Origin: Nostoc sp. CENA543
Lineage (GTDB): Bacteria; Cyanobacteriota; Cyanobacteriia; Cyanobacteriales; Nostocaceae
Assembly (NCBI RefSeq): GCF_002896875.1
Contig: NZ_CP023278.1
Coordinates: 5,464,501 to 5,528,500 of the forward strand
Direction: 5' to 3'
Length of the DNA stretch: 64,000 bases
The notes beneath the pieces were generated by a model. That model saw nothing but the letters and a program-made list of their open reading frames with translations. It had not been told where the DNA came from and searched no databases. Position 1 is the stretch's first letter. Each line of letters opens with the position of its first letter. Of this stretch, positions 9,090 to 17,354 are shown one piece after another. The position numbers were made by a program, and so were the translations under genes.

Positions 9090-9185
9090 TGGGGATTGGG
9101 TATTGGGCATTGGGCATTGGGCATTGGATATAAAAAGGCCAAAATATTTTTTACCTTTTGCCTTTTGCCTTTTGCCTTTTTACTT
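9090..9185. repeat. GGGCATT and TTTTGCC tandem repeats
   Basis: Upstream of the RNA methyltransferase there are three GGGCATTG units near 9104-9127 and then a TTTTGCC array (9153-9181). Both are simple low-copy tandems of the type that fills other intergenic regions in this window. Confidence 0.7.
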
Positions 9186-9263
9186 CCTTTCCCTAATTCC
9201 TAATATTCTAGAGTATGAAGCCAACTCACTAACAAGCATTGTTCTTCTGTAACAGTTTTACTA

Positions 9264-10229
9264 ATGGAAAAACCATCAAATTTATTATTGAAACTTACAC
9301 GCCGTTTGTTTGAAAACCTTGATAATCAAGAAAAATTTATTGAAGCGTTAATTGCTCCTCAATCTTTTAATCCCTGTATACTTTGGTGTCAGAAACAACC
9401 AGAAAACCCACCATTTTCAGTGACATCACCATTGAATTGGCAACCACAATTTATCAATCGTTTACAATTAGGAGAAAAACCAGGTCAACATCCTTTACAT
9501 CATCAAGGATATTTTTACTGTTTAGACTTTTCTTCTGTATTCGCTGCTGCTGTCTTATTAGCAATCCCTCAGCCAGTTAGATTAGTGTTTGATATGTGCG
9601 CTGCACCAGGAGGGAAAAGTATATTTGCTTGGCAAGCTTTGCAACCAAATTTAATTATTTGTAATGAAGTAATTGGCAAAAGGTTAGGAATGTTGATATC
9701 TAACTTAAAGCGTTGCCAGATTAGTCCTAGTATAGTGATGAATCGAGATTCTAGGATATTTGCAGAAAGTATTACTGCAACTTGTGATTTGGTATTGGTT
9801 GATGCTCCTTGTACGGGACAATCTCTATTAGCTAAAGGTGAAAAAGCACCAGGATGTTTTCATCCTACGGCTATTAATAAAAGTGCTAATCGGCAAAAAA
9901 GAATCATTGCTAACTCTGCAAAACTAGTTGCACCGCAGGGTTATTTGGCTTATATGACTTGCACCTATTCGCTGGAGGAAAATGAGCAGGTTTGTGAGTG
10001 GTTTTTGTCTAAATTCCCACAGTTTCAACCAGTGAAAGTTAGCCATTTACAAGATTATCAATCACAGTTAACTAATATTCCCTGTTATCGCCTGTTTCCT
10101 CAAGATAGATTAGGTGCTGGTGCTTTTACTGTGCTATTTCAAAACACTGATGCAGGAGAACGTCAAGTGTTAAACATGGATGTATTGAATGATTTAGGGA
10201 TTATTTTTCAAGAGGGTTCAGGTTTGTAA
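9264..10229 (+). CDS. RsmB/NOP2/Sun-type RNA m5C methyltransferase
   Basis: 321 residues, predicted to methylate cytosine C5 in rRNA or tRNA. SAM-binding motif I is DMCAAPGGKS (110-119). The two catalytic cysteines are C183 in DAPCTGQSLL and C233 in MTCTYSLEENE; the Pro-Cys and Thr-Cys pair is diagnostic of the NOL1/NOP2/Sun family. It lacks the N-terminal NusB-like domain of RsmB (about 430-450 residues), so it may be a shortened Sun/NSUN-like enzyme with a different RNA target. The ATG at 9264 gives a complete catalytic fold. No operon partner. Confidence 0.9.
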   Translation: MEKPSNLLLKLTRRLFENLDNQEKFIEALIAPQSFNPCILWCQKQPENPPFSVTSPLNWQPQFINRLQLGEKPGQHPLHHQGYFYCLDFSSVFAAAVLLAIPQPVRLVFDMCAAPGGKSIFAWQALQPNLIICNEVIGKRLGMLISNLKRCQISPSIVMNRDSRIFAESITATCDLVLVDAPCTGQSLLAKGEKAPGCFHPTAINKSANRQKRIIANSAKLVAPQGYLAYMTCTYSLEENEQVCEWFLSKFPQFQPVKVSHLQDYQSQLTNIPCYRLFPQDRLGAGAFTVLFQNTDAGERQVLNMDVLNDLGIIFQEGSGL

Positions 10230-10420
10230 GGGTACAGGGGTAATCAAGGAAGTATTGAAATATTAGGAATCAATCCTTTAGACAGACTAAGAAGTTAGCA
10301 TCACACTTCATTAGTCAGAGGAGATTTAATTGATTACTTTTCTAGCATAGCTATAGAAATTTTAAAGCTTTGTTTTGGTTATTGCTGAGAGTATCAATAG
10401 AAAAAATTGGGGTTAAAACT

Positions 10421-10864
10421 ATGACAATGACAGGGCTAGATGTCTTTGACACAACTGTGCAGAATACGATTCCTTGGGTGAATGAATTATGCAATAAGTT
10501 GGGTTGGGAGAATAAACATAAAGTGTTTCAGGCATTAAGGGCGACCTTGCACGCTTTGCGCGATCGCCTGACAATAGAAGAAGCTTCCCATTTAGGCGCG
10601 CAGTTACCCATCCTACTAGGGGGATTTTACTACGAAAACTGGCGACCTGGAGCAGCACCGATCAAAGATAGAACTAAGGACGCATTTTTGCAACATATCC
10701 GCGATTACTTCCGCACTTCCGACCCTAATATTGATGCGGAGACGGTTGTGCGCGCTGTTTTTAAACTTTTGTCTGAGAGGGTAACTAGAGGCGAAATTAC
10801 AGATGTAATTAATATGATGCCACCAACATTGCGAGAACTTTGGCCAGAAGAGGTGCGTGCTTAA
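10421..10864 (+). CDS. DUF2267 family protein
   Basis: 147 residues from the ATG at 10421 (a second ATG at 10427 is possible); an upstream in-frame start at 10370 would add an unconserved hydrophobic stretch. The sequence matches DUF2267 proteins: FDTTVQNTIPWVNELCNKLGW, a FQALRATLHALRDRL segment, and EASHLGAQLPILLGGFYYENW. The family is all-helical with two similar halves. Function is unknown, though members are often linked to stress regulons. Confidence 0.88.
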   Translation: MTMTGLDVFDTTVQNTIPWVNELCNKLGWENKHKVFQALRATLHALRDRLTIEEASHLGAQLPILLGGFYYENWRPGAAPIKDRTKDAFLQHIRDYFRTSDPNIDAETVVRAVFKLLSERVTRGEITDVINMMPPTLRELWPEEVRA

Positions 10865-10910
10865 AAGTTTTATATTAATTCGATGACCTCTCCTCAAACC
10901 CCTCTCTCTT

Positions 10911-10950
10911 GAAAAGTTCTGAGCGGAGGAAACCTCCGCTCAGACTTTTC
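10911..10950. terminator. Long hairpin after the DUF2267 gene
   Basis: ctgagcggagg (10919-10929), loop aaa, cctccgctcag (10933-10943) form an 11-bp perfect stem. It is extended by gaaaagt/acttttc outside, with a single bulged T. It sits 50 bp after the DUF2267 stop. The outer arm ends in TTTTC, so it could work as a factor-independent terminator or be a dispersed palindromic element. Downstream (10951-11095) further blocks such as cctctctcc and ggagaggggt repeat. Confidence 0.65.
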
Positions 10951-11100
10951 GCTCCGAGACGGAGAGGGGCTTAAATATCTTGAAAACTCAACGAAAAATG
11001 AAGGTTTTAAAGCCTTTCTCCTAGCAGGGGAGAGGTACTCTACGAGAAGAGCTTCGCTCTATGGAGAGGGGTTTTGTTCATTCGTCGAATTTACGTTGTT

Positions 11101-11559
11101 TTAGCGATGTTTTTGATACTTTCCGATTAATTCTGCTGTCGCTAAAATATGACCTGACATAGCAGCTTCTACTTCTGCTTTGGTTGCACCATAATCTAAC
11201 CCTAAAAACCTATTAAGGGCATAAAGTTTAAAAAAGTAACGATGAGTTCCTTGTGGGGGACATGGGGGAAAATAACCAAATTGATCAGCATCATTTTTCC
11301 CTTGAATACCATTACCATCTAATATGGGTGTGTGGGGAATTGCTTCTGGTAAATTGTGAGTGTAATGGGGCAAATCGTAGAGAACCCAATGAACAAAAGT
11401 TCTATTTGGCGCATCGGGATCATCAACAATTAAAGCAAAACTCTGGGTTTCTTGCGGTGCATCTTCCCATTTTAAGGAAGGAGAAATACCTGCACCTTCA
11501 CATGAAAATTTGATGGGAATCATACTATTAGCGGAAAAGCTGTCACTTATTAGTTTCAT
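11101..11559 (-). CDS. YbhB/YbcL-type phosphatidylethanolamine-binding (PEBP) protein
   Basis: 152 residues, the normal size of bacterial PEBP proteins. Signatures: DDPDAPNRTFVHWVLYDLP (residues about 47-65, with the DPDxP and HWVLYD core), NGIQGKNDADQFGYFPPCPP and HRYFFKLYALN. These residues line the anion-binding pocket of the Raf-kinase-inhibitor-like fold. The start (ATG at 11559) lies 153 bp from the divergent dynamin gene. The physiological ligand in bacteria is not established. Confidence 0.93.
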   Translation of the reverse strand: MKLISDSFSANSMIPIKFSCEGAGISPSLKWEDAPQETQSFALIVDDPDAPNRTFVHWVLYDLPHYTHNLPEAIPHTPILDGNGIQGKNDADQFGYFPPCPPQGTHRYFFKLYALNRFLGLDYGATKAEVEAAMSGHILATAELIGKYQKHR

Positions 11560-11711
11560 ATTTTCCTTTACCGATGATATTAAAAATATGATTGTTTGGC
11601 ATCATGGTAATACTGAAAAATTTATTGATCCTCTTTCTCAAGAGGCAATTCATAACGTCGTGATCATACTGAAGCAATAGTATAAATACTTGATTAAAAT
11701 ATACTGAAAAT

Positions 11712-14186
11712 GTGATTGGTACTTGTATGTCATACCTGCCTTTTCAGTGCCATAATTTAAAAGATCAAGTTGACTCTATCTTGCAACTTTTACAACAAGA
11801 ATCAGCTTTGCGATCGCAAGATATTACATCTGTGCAAACTTCTCTAGGTAAAGCCATTTCTCCCAGGTTTGAAATTGTGTTTGCGGGTGCTTTCAGTGCA
11901 GGTAAATCAATGTTGATTAATGCACTTTTAGAGCGAGAGTTGCTATATAGTGCAGAAGGACACGCTACAGGTACAGAATGTAAAATTGAGTATGCCGAAT
12001 TAGGTGAAGAACGGGTAGTTTTAACTTTTTTAAGTGAAGCAGAAATCAGAGAACAAGCAACTTCTCTATGTCAACAATTGGGATTTGCAACTGGGGCTAA
12101 TATCAATCAAGCAGAAGTAGTAAGTTTATTGTATCAAGGGTGTGATGCAATTATTCAGCAAGAGGGTGGAGAGAGTAAATCAGAACGTGCTAAACAAGCC
12201 AAAGCCTTAATTTTATTATTGCAAGGATATGAGGCTAACAACAAACATATTCATCCAACTATTAATGCTACCTATTCAATGGAGCAATTTAATTTTACTA
12301 ATTTAAAAGAGGCGGCGGGATATGCACGGCGTGGTAGTAATAGTGCAGTTTTAAAACAGATTGAATATTATTGCAACCATCCTTTATTGCAAGATGGAAA
12401 CGTCATTATCGATACCCCTGGGATTGATGCACCAGTAGAAAAAGATGCACGGTTAACCTACGCTAAAATTCAACATCCTGATACATCGGCGGTGGTATGT
12501 GTGCTGAAACCCGCATCTGCTGGTGATATGACGAAGGAAGAAACGGAACTGTTAGAGAAAATGCGGCAAAATGGAGGAATACGCGATCGCGTTTTTTATG
12601 TCTTCAACCGCATCGATGAAACTTGGTACAATACCCAATTAAGGCAACGACTAGACGATTTAATTAATTCACAGTTTCGTGATACTAGTCGCGTTTATAA
12701 AACCAGTGGTTTACTAGGATTTTACGGCAGTCAAATTAAACAGACAACCCTTCAAGACAGATTTGGTTTGGATTCTATTTTTGTAGATAGCGTTAAAGGT
12801 GTACATGGTACAGAAGAAACACCGCAGTTCGTTTACGCATTTAATAATTACTGTGTCAGTTCTGGTAAACTGTCTTCTACTAATTTTCGGATTTCTCTTA
12901 ACGGTTTTGAATCCCCCAATGCTAACTATGTAAGAATCTTATCAGAGCAAGGTACACCTTTAATTAATCAGTTAATTCAAGATAGTGGTATTGAAGAATT
13001 TCGCAGTGCAATTACTTGCTACCTCACCGAAGAAAAGCGTCCCCAGCTTTTTAAATCTCTCGCTAATGACTTGGAAGATATTTGTATTAAACTCAAAAAA
13101 CACTATCAAGTGGCATATCGAGATTTAGATAGTCAACCCCGTGAAATTGAGACAATGAAACAACATGAATTGCAACGTCTCAATCAACAGTTGCAACAAG
13201 TGGGGAGAGATTTCAGTCAGCACATTATAGAAGAGGTAAATCTAGTAATTAATAACTCCTGTGATGGCTTTGAAACTGATTTTAAACAATTACAATCTCG
13301 GATGATCCGCCGTTTAGATGAGTTATTAGATACTTTTTCTGTAGCTGATGCTTATCGCCGTGCAACTCTGAGTCATCCACGCAATGCTACTGCACCATTA
13401 CTAGCGATTTTAGTTGAAGCTTTCTATTATCTTGCTAATCAATTAGAAGATATTTTAGTCGAATCTTCCGAACAAGTAATTGCTAATCTTTTCCAAAGAT
13501 TAATGGAGAAGGTTCGTAAATCAGAATACTATCGTCAATTGTATCGCTTGTTAGGTAATGATGCAGGCATTGAATCAAAGTTAAAAACACTAGAAAAAGC
13601 TGTATCGCAATCTTTAGTTGACGCAGCTAGTGTAGAATGCGATCGCTATGTCAGAGAAAGTCATCTATTTTACGATGAAGGCACATTTTCTATATATCAA
13701 TTCCGCCAAACTTTGCTGCAAACTTCTCAAGGTTATGATTCTGAAAGTATAGTAGAGGCAGAACCAGCAATCAGACAACTATTAAAGTTGGACTTTGAAC
13801 CCAAAGTTTCCCAAACTATCCGTAAAACTTTCCGTCAAACTATCAACCAAATCCTCAAAACCCAATTATTACCAATGACGGAAAGTCAAGCCGAAGAAAT
13901 TTTACAGCAATATCCCCAAGCACGAGTTTATTTAGAACAGACATTAGCACAAGAAGCAGAGGAGAAAATAGCTAATAATCGGCGGTTACTCAATGCTGTT
14001 GAACAAAAAATTGAGGCTTATAATTTAGCGGTGACTAATATTAATAGTTGTTTGCAATCCATGCAACTATATAATCATCTCCTACCTACAATTAGCACGA
14101 CACAATCAGAACTAGTAGAAGATATTTCTGCTAGTAATGGTGTGTTGATTTCAGATGGTTTATCGGGCAGTATGACACAGATTTAA
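11712..14186 (+). CDS. Bacterial dynamin-like GTPase
   Basis: 824 residues from GTG 11712; the in-frame ATG at 11727 is an alternative and neither has a clear ribosome binding site. The GTPase domain has G1 GAFSAGKS (59-66), G2 threonines in HATGTECKI (84-92), G3 DTPGIDAP (234-241) and G4 NRID (299-302). A long helical region follows (about 450-800; for example HELQRLNQQLQQVG and RKTFRQTINQILKTQ), as in the neck and trunk of bacterial dynamins. A hydrophobic stretch (ATAPLLAILVEAFYYLANQL, near 555-575) could be the membrane paddle. Likely role: membrane remodelling or stress protection. Dynamin genes are often paired, but no second one is next to it. Confidence 0.88.
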   Translation: MIGTCMSYLPFQCHNLKDQVDSILQLLQQESALRSQDITSVQTSLGKAISPRFEIVFAGAFSAGKSMLINALLERELLYSAEGHATGTECKIEYAELGEERVVLTFLSEAEIREQATSLCQQLGFATGANINQAEVVSLLYQGCDAIIQQEGGESKSERAKQAKALILLLQGYEANNKHIHPTINATYSMEQFNFTNLKEAAGYARRGSNSAVLKQIEYYCNHPLLQDGNVIIDTPGIDAPVEKDARLTYAKIQHPDTSAVVCVLKPASAGDMTKEETELLEKMRQNGGIRDRVFYVFNRIDETWYNTQLRQRLDDLINSQFRDTSRVYKTSGLLGFYGSQIKQTTLQDRFGLDSIFVDSVKGVHGTEETPQFVYAFNNYCVSSGKLSSTNFRISLNGFESPNANYVRILSEQGTPLINQLIQDSGIEEFRSAITCYLTEEKRPQLFKSLANDLEDICIKLKKHYQVAYRDLDSQPREIETMKQHELQRLNQQLQQVGRDFSQHIIEEVNLVINNSCDGFETDFKQLQSRMIRRLDELLDTFSVADAYRRATLSHPRNATAPLLAILVEAFYYLANQLEDILVESSEQVIANLFQRLMEKVRKSEYYRQLYRLLGNDAGIESKLKTLEKAVSQSLVDAASVECDRYVRESHLFYDEGTFSIYQFRQTLLQTSQGYDSESIVEAEPAIRQLLKLDFEPKVSQTIRKTFRQTINQILKTQLLPMTESQAEEILQQYPQARVYLEQTLAQEAEEKIANNRRLLNAVEQKIEAYNLAVTNINSCLQSMQLYNHLLPTISTTQSELVEDISASNGVLISDGLSGSMTQI

Positions 14187-14199
14187 TCCGTCTTTTCAA

Positions 14200-14226
14200 A
14201 AAGTCCGCTTATGCGGACTTTATTTA
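14200..14226 (+). terminator. Rho-independent terminator after the dynamin gene
   Basis: aaagtccgc (14200-14208), loop ttat, gcggacttt (14213-14221), then tatttatat. This is a 9-bp GC-rich stem ending in T-rich sequence 14 bp after the dynamin stop codon. The same core (agtccgc/gcggact) recurs at 51691-51708. Confidence 0.8.
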
Positions 14227-14288
14227 TATAACTGCAAATTCATTCCTGGTGAGACTAAAATATTAATCATTTAGCCAGATACATAACA

Positions 14289-14672
14289 ATGGAAGATAAT
14301 TTTAATTTGAGTAACTGTAGTGACAATGATGTTTTTTCGGTGAAAGATCAGGTATTTAAAGCTAGTCAAATTAGGCAAGCACTACAAAAAATATTTCTTG
14401 AGCAATTATCTAAGGAACTTTATATATTGTTAAATGATTGTGGTATATCAATAGATCCAGGTGGTTACATAGTTGGTAATAGATTCTATCGCTATGATTC
14501 TCAGTTCTTTGAGGAAGGAATAGAATGTGAAATACTGCAACCTGGAACTGCTGGTTGGCAAACAGGAAAAGTTAGAATTAATGTTAACATAGAATTTATC
14601 CCAGACACATCTAATACAACAGCATCAACATCACCATTAGATGATCTGCGGCGCAGGATGAATGAAGAATAA
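14289..14672 (+). CDS. KGK domain protein
   Basis: 127 residues. The pattern NCSDNDVFSVKDQVFKASQ at the N-terminus, then ECEILQPGTAGWQTGKVRI and a C-terminal SPLDDLRRRMNEE, agrees with cyanobacterial KGK-family proteins as I remember them (named for a conserved Lys-Gly-Lys-like region; here TGKVRI). Cytosolic, no membrane segment, function unknown. The stop is 2 bp before the HNH gene start, so the two form an operon. Confidence 0.7.
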   Translation: MEDNFNLSNCSDNDVFSVKDQVFKASQIRQALQKIFLEQLSKELYILLNDCGISIDPGGYIVGNRFYRYDSQFFEEGIECEILQPGTAGWQTGKVRINVNIEFIPDTSNTTASTSPLDDLRRRMNEE

Positions 14673-14674
14673 TT

Positions 14675-14920
14675 ATGAATAAGACACCATGCATTCATAT
14701 ACCACAATCAGTTAGACAATATGTGTTCCAACGGGATAAATATCAATGTCAAAGTTGCGGTAAAACAGGCTTAGAAACTGATTTAAATATCGACCATATT
14801 ATCCCCTTAGCGCGCGGTGGTCAAAACGATATCAGCAACTTGCAGACTCTTTGCTGTACCTGTAATCAACGTAAGACAGATAAAATTGACCACCGCTTCC
14901 GACGCAAGTTTAAAATTTAG
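14675..14920 (+). CDS. Small HNH endonuclease
   Basis: 81 residues, essentially one HNH domain. It has a zinc-binding CQSCGKTG knuckle (about 26-33), LNIDHIIPLARGGQND (the H of DHIIP as general base), NLQTLCCTCNQRKTDK with the second CxxC, and the Asn/His metal site. Likely a DNA nickase or nuclease; free-standing HNH proteins of this kind are common in cyanobacteria. Translationally close to the KGK gene (2-bp gap). The target is unknown. Confidence 0.9.
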   Translation: MNKTPCIHIPQSVRQYVFQRDKYQCQSCGKTGLETDLNIDHIIPLARGGQNDISNLQTLCCTCNQRKTDKIDHRFRRKFKI

Positions 14921-15196
14921 TTGTTTAATTAACAAACTCAATGCAAGAATTTACTAAACTTCATTAATTTTGCTCGTAGATTCTGGTGATTTCATGGAGA
15001 AGAAAATCATTTTTCTGGTGGTAGCAGCTATGTGTTGACGCTACGACATCCAGGAATTTGTGTATTCAGCAATATACAGCAGATAACAGGTAAATAAAAT
15101 ACCAATTTGCACAACAAAGCTAGATACCTAAAGACTGTAAACGCTGTTCCCTATTCCTTGTGACATTTGTGCTGCTGTAAGAATTAGCACCAGCCA

Positions 15197-15355
15197 GACA
15201 TCTGTAATTTGCATGAAATTGAAACTGCATTTTCAAAATATGGCACACCGGGGTACTATATGCTGTTTTTAGTCAACTCAGCTGGTGTGCCTTCTGTGGC
15301 GAAAATCATCCAAGTAGGTGGTAATCCTTCCCCTGTACCGCCAGCTAACGCTTAA
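15197..15355 (+). pseudogene. Remnant of a galactose-oxidase-like (DUF1929) C-terminus
   Basis: The frame starting near 15197 reads into GTPGYYMLFLVNSAGVPSV followed by AKIIQVGGNPSPVPPANA and TAA at 15353. The GYYMLFLVNSAGVPSVAK core is the diagnostic end of the galactose oxidase/kelch-copper enzyme C-terminal domain. No start codon or upstream catalytic domain remains in frame. The AbfB domain in the next frame overlaps this end, so one ancestral protein probably carried both. The stretch 14921-15196 shows no recognisable gene. Confidence 0.7.
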
Positions 15356-15767
15356 TTATCCCACTTACTACATTGGACAAACAAATTCTTTAGGTTATAT
15401 CCAACCAGTTAATAGTAGTAGTGATACCTTGACGAAGAATAATGCAACTTGGAATTTTGTCCCAGGATTGGCAAATGCAAATTGTGTTTCTTGTGAGTCG
15501 AAAACTAATTCTGGCTATTATTTAAGGCATCAAGGTTATCGTGTGCAATTAAATCAAAACGACAACACAGATTTATTCAAAGCTGATGCCACATTCTGTC
15601 CCAAACTTGGACTTGCAGATACAACTGCGCTGTCATTTGCCTCATTTAACGATCCCACTCACTATCTGCGTAATCGCAATTATGAGTTGCGGATTGAACC
15701 CCAAGCTGGGGATATTGGGTACAAAAACGACGCATCATTTCAAATAGCTGCGCCTTGGATACAATAA
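15318..15767 (+). CDS. AbfB-type (CBM42) beta-trefoil domain, separated from its gene
   Basis: 149 residues with three repeats of about 45 residues: YYIGQTNSLGYIQPV, YYLRHQGYRVQLNQND and HYLRNRNYELRIEPQ. Each is followed by a conserved ADATF/NDASF block and the interrupting SFASFND motif. This is the AbfB arabinose-binding trefoil seen at the end of some secreted enzymes. The apparent GTG start at 15318 lies inside the end of the galactose-oxidase-like frame (+1 shift), so this is more likely the detached 3' part of a broken secreted protein than an independent gene. It has no signal peptide. Confidence 0.75.
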   Translation: MVILPLYRQLTLNYPTYYIGQTNSLGYIQPVNSSSDTLTKNNATWNFVPGLANANCVSCESKTNSGYYLRHQGYRVQLNQNDNTDLFKADATFCPKLGLADTTALSFASFNDPTHYLRNRNYELRIEPQAGDIGYKNDASFQIAAPWIQ

Positions 15768-15937
15768 TCCCATCGACTTTTATTAGTTACTTATTCAATG
15801 TCTGTTGGGTATAATCCGACAGATTTTTTATTTCTTCTTTGAGATTTTCCACAAAAAAATAGCATATTTTCCTGGAAAGCCAAATCTTAAAAATTAAGCT
15901 AGCATGGATTTTGAATTAACTGTCAGTTTTAGAAGTT

Positions 15938-16183
15938 ATGCCTCAAAAACATCACAGCAATTCCCGAAGAACCATTAAATTCAGACCTAAATTTAGCCAA
16001 ATTCTTGTAGTGATAGTTACTTTAATAGTTGCTTTTCCTTGGTTATACGAAATTAAAACCAAGGCGGGAATTAACATATCCAAAAGTCGCCATGCTGGGA
16101 CATTCTTTGAAAAACATACAGGTGGACTTTTTCGCTGTGAATGGCTGTATCCGTATAAATGCGATCGCCCTACCCCAAATTAG
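15938..16183 (+). CDS. Hypothetical small membrane protein
   Basis: 81 residues: a basic N-terminus (HHSNSRRTIKFRPK), one transmembrane segment (FSQILVVIVTLIVAFPWLY, about 19-37) and a short C-terminal domain containing FRCEWLYPYKCD with two cysteines. Positive residues before the helix suggest the C-terminal part is periplasmic or lumenal, where the cysteines could pair. Not recognised. Its ATG lies in an AT-rich region after 170 bp without genes. Confidence 0.5.
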   Translation: MPQKHHSNSRRTIKFRPKFSQILVVIVTLIVAFPWLYEIKTKAGINISKSRHAGTFFEKHTGGLFRCEWLYPYKCDRPTPN

Positions 16184-16204
16184 TTCATAATCTGATAGTT
16201 AGTT

Positions 16205-16224
16205 GTAAGGACTCTAGTCCTTAC
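16205..16224. repeat. AAGGACT...AGTCCTT palindrome at a convergent gene end
   Basis: gtaaggact, ct, agtccttac is a perfect 9-bp stem with a 2-base centre. It overlaps the stop of the mscS-like gene at 16221 by 4 bp and lies between convergent genes. The same palindrome occurs at 56098-56115 after devA, so it is a dispersed element that may act as a bidirectional terminator. Confidence 0.7.
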
Positions 16225-17072
16225 TTCTGAAAAGAGGTAGAAATCAGGGGTTTATTTCCATCTTCCGTATTACCACTAAAGCCATAGCGTTGTTCGGGAA
16301 CTGGATAACCAGCTTCGCCAAAAGTTTCTTTGATAGCTTTATTAGTGTCAAAATAAACCTGCCAATAATCTTGATTATGACAGTAGGGACGCACCGCTAA
16401 GACTGTACCTGCTAGATTAAAATCTAAAATTTCTACATCGGGTGCAGGATTATTTAAAACATGAGGAATTTGGCTGATTCTCTGTTTTAATAGCCTGATT
16501 GCTTCATTATGGTCAACACTGTGATGTATTTGTGCTTTCAGATCAACACGCCGATAAGGATTAGCTGAAAAATTCTCAATGTTATCTGAAAATATTTTAT
16601 TATTGGCGACAATTGTCATTACATTGTCAAGTGTATTAATAGTAGTTGTGAATAGTCCTATTTCTGCTACTGTTCCAGTTACACCTGCGGCTGATATCAA
16701 ATCACCAGCCTTAAATGGACGAAAAATCATTAAAAAAGCACCAGCCGCAAAGTTTGCTAATAAGCCACTCCAAGCCGCACCAATGGCGATACCTAATGCT
16801 GCTAACAATGCCGCAAAAGAAGTAGTTTCAACACCGAAAAAGCCAAGAATCGCCACAATTAGAATAATTCTCAGCGTCACTGCAACGATATTGAGTAGAT
16901 AATTCACCAGCGTCGGTTCAATATGCTGGGTACGAAAAGCGCGACGGAGTAATTTTAAGCCAAAATCAATTAAATTTTGACCGATAAACCAAATTGCGAT
17001 CGCGCCTATTAATTTCAATCCAAATTGTGTTAGTAATCCCAGTACAACAGGAATAATTTGATTGAAATTCAT
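16221..17072 (-). CDS. MscS family mechanosensitive channel (copy 1)
   Basis: 283 residues from the ATG at 17072 (preceded by gagaaa; an in-frame start at 17111 lies in AT-rich sequence). Three N-terminal membrane helices end in the pore helix region with AALGIAIGAAWSGLLANFAAGAFLMIF. This is followed by FRPFKAGDLI and the MscS beta/alpha domains (NKIFSDNIENFSANPYRRVDL). A small-conductance channel that opens on osmotic downshock, located in the cytoplasmic membrane. Very similar to the upstream gene at 17355-18218, so the two arose by tandem duplication. The last residues (STSFQK) differ from the paralogue. Confidence 0.93.
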   Translation of the reverse strand: MNFNQIIPVVLGLLTQFGLKLIGAIAIWFIGQNLIDFGLKLLRRAFRTQHIEPTLVNYLLNIVAVTLRIILIVAILGFFGVETTSFAALLAALGIAIGAAWSGLLANFAAGAFLMIFRPFKAGDLISAAGVTGTVAEIGLFTTTINTLDNVMTIVANNKIFSDNIENFSANPYRRVDLKAQIHHSVDHNEAIRLLKQRISQIPHVLNNPAPDVEILDFNLAGTVLAVRPYCHNQDYWQVYFDTNKAIKETFGEAGYPVPEQRYGFSGNTEDGNKPLISTSFQK

Positions 17073-17354
17073 AAGTTTTTCTCTATTTTCAAAAAAAATA
17101 AAAAGTACCACAAAAATTATTAATCTTCTTTGGATTGTGGCTACTTTTCATAATGGTGTGAATAAGCATATCAACTCACCTCTTCCTGAAGAGAGATTGT
17201 GTAGTTTCTGTCTTTTGAAAGATATTTAATCATCAGAATTACTTCAGTAATAACAAGTAATATAATAAAAAAGTAGGTAAAATTTGGACTTTACCTACCT
17301 TGTACTTAATTGTTCTATTTTTAAGTGAAGAATCTGCACATGAAAGCGTAATTT

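Noticed and set aside
11588-11680. Small plus-strand frame of 30 codons (start ATG) before the dynamin gene
   Set aside because: No ribosome binding site, no recognised family; it lies in the divergent promoter region.
14950-15110. Frame with GGSSYVLTLRHPG... before the galactose-oxidase remnant
   Set aside because: Short (about 35 codons), bounded by stops, and no family could be recognised; kept out of the feature list.
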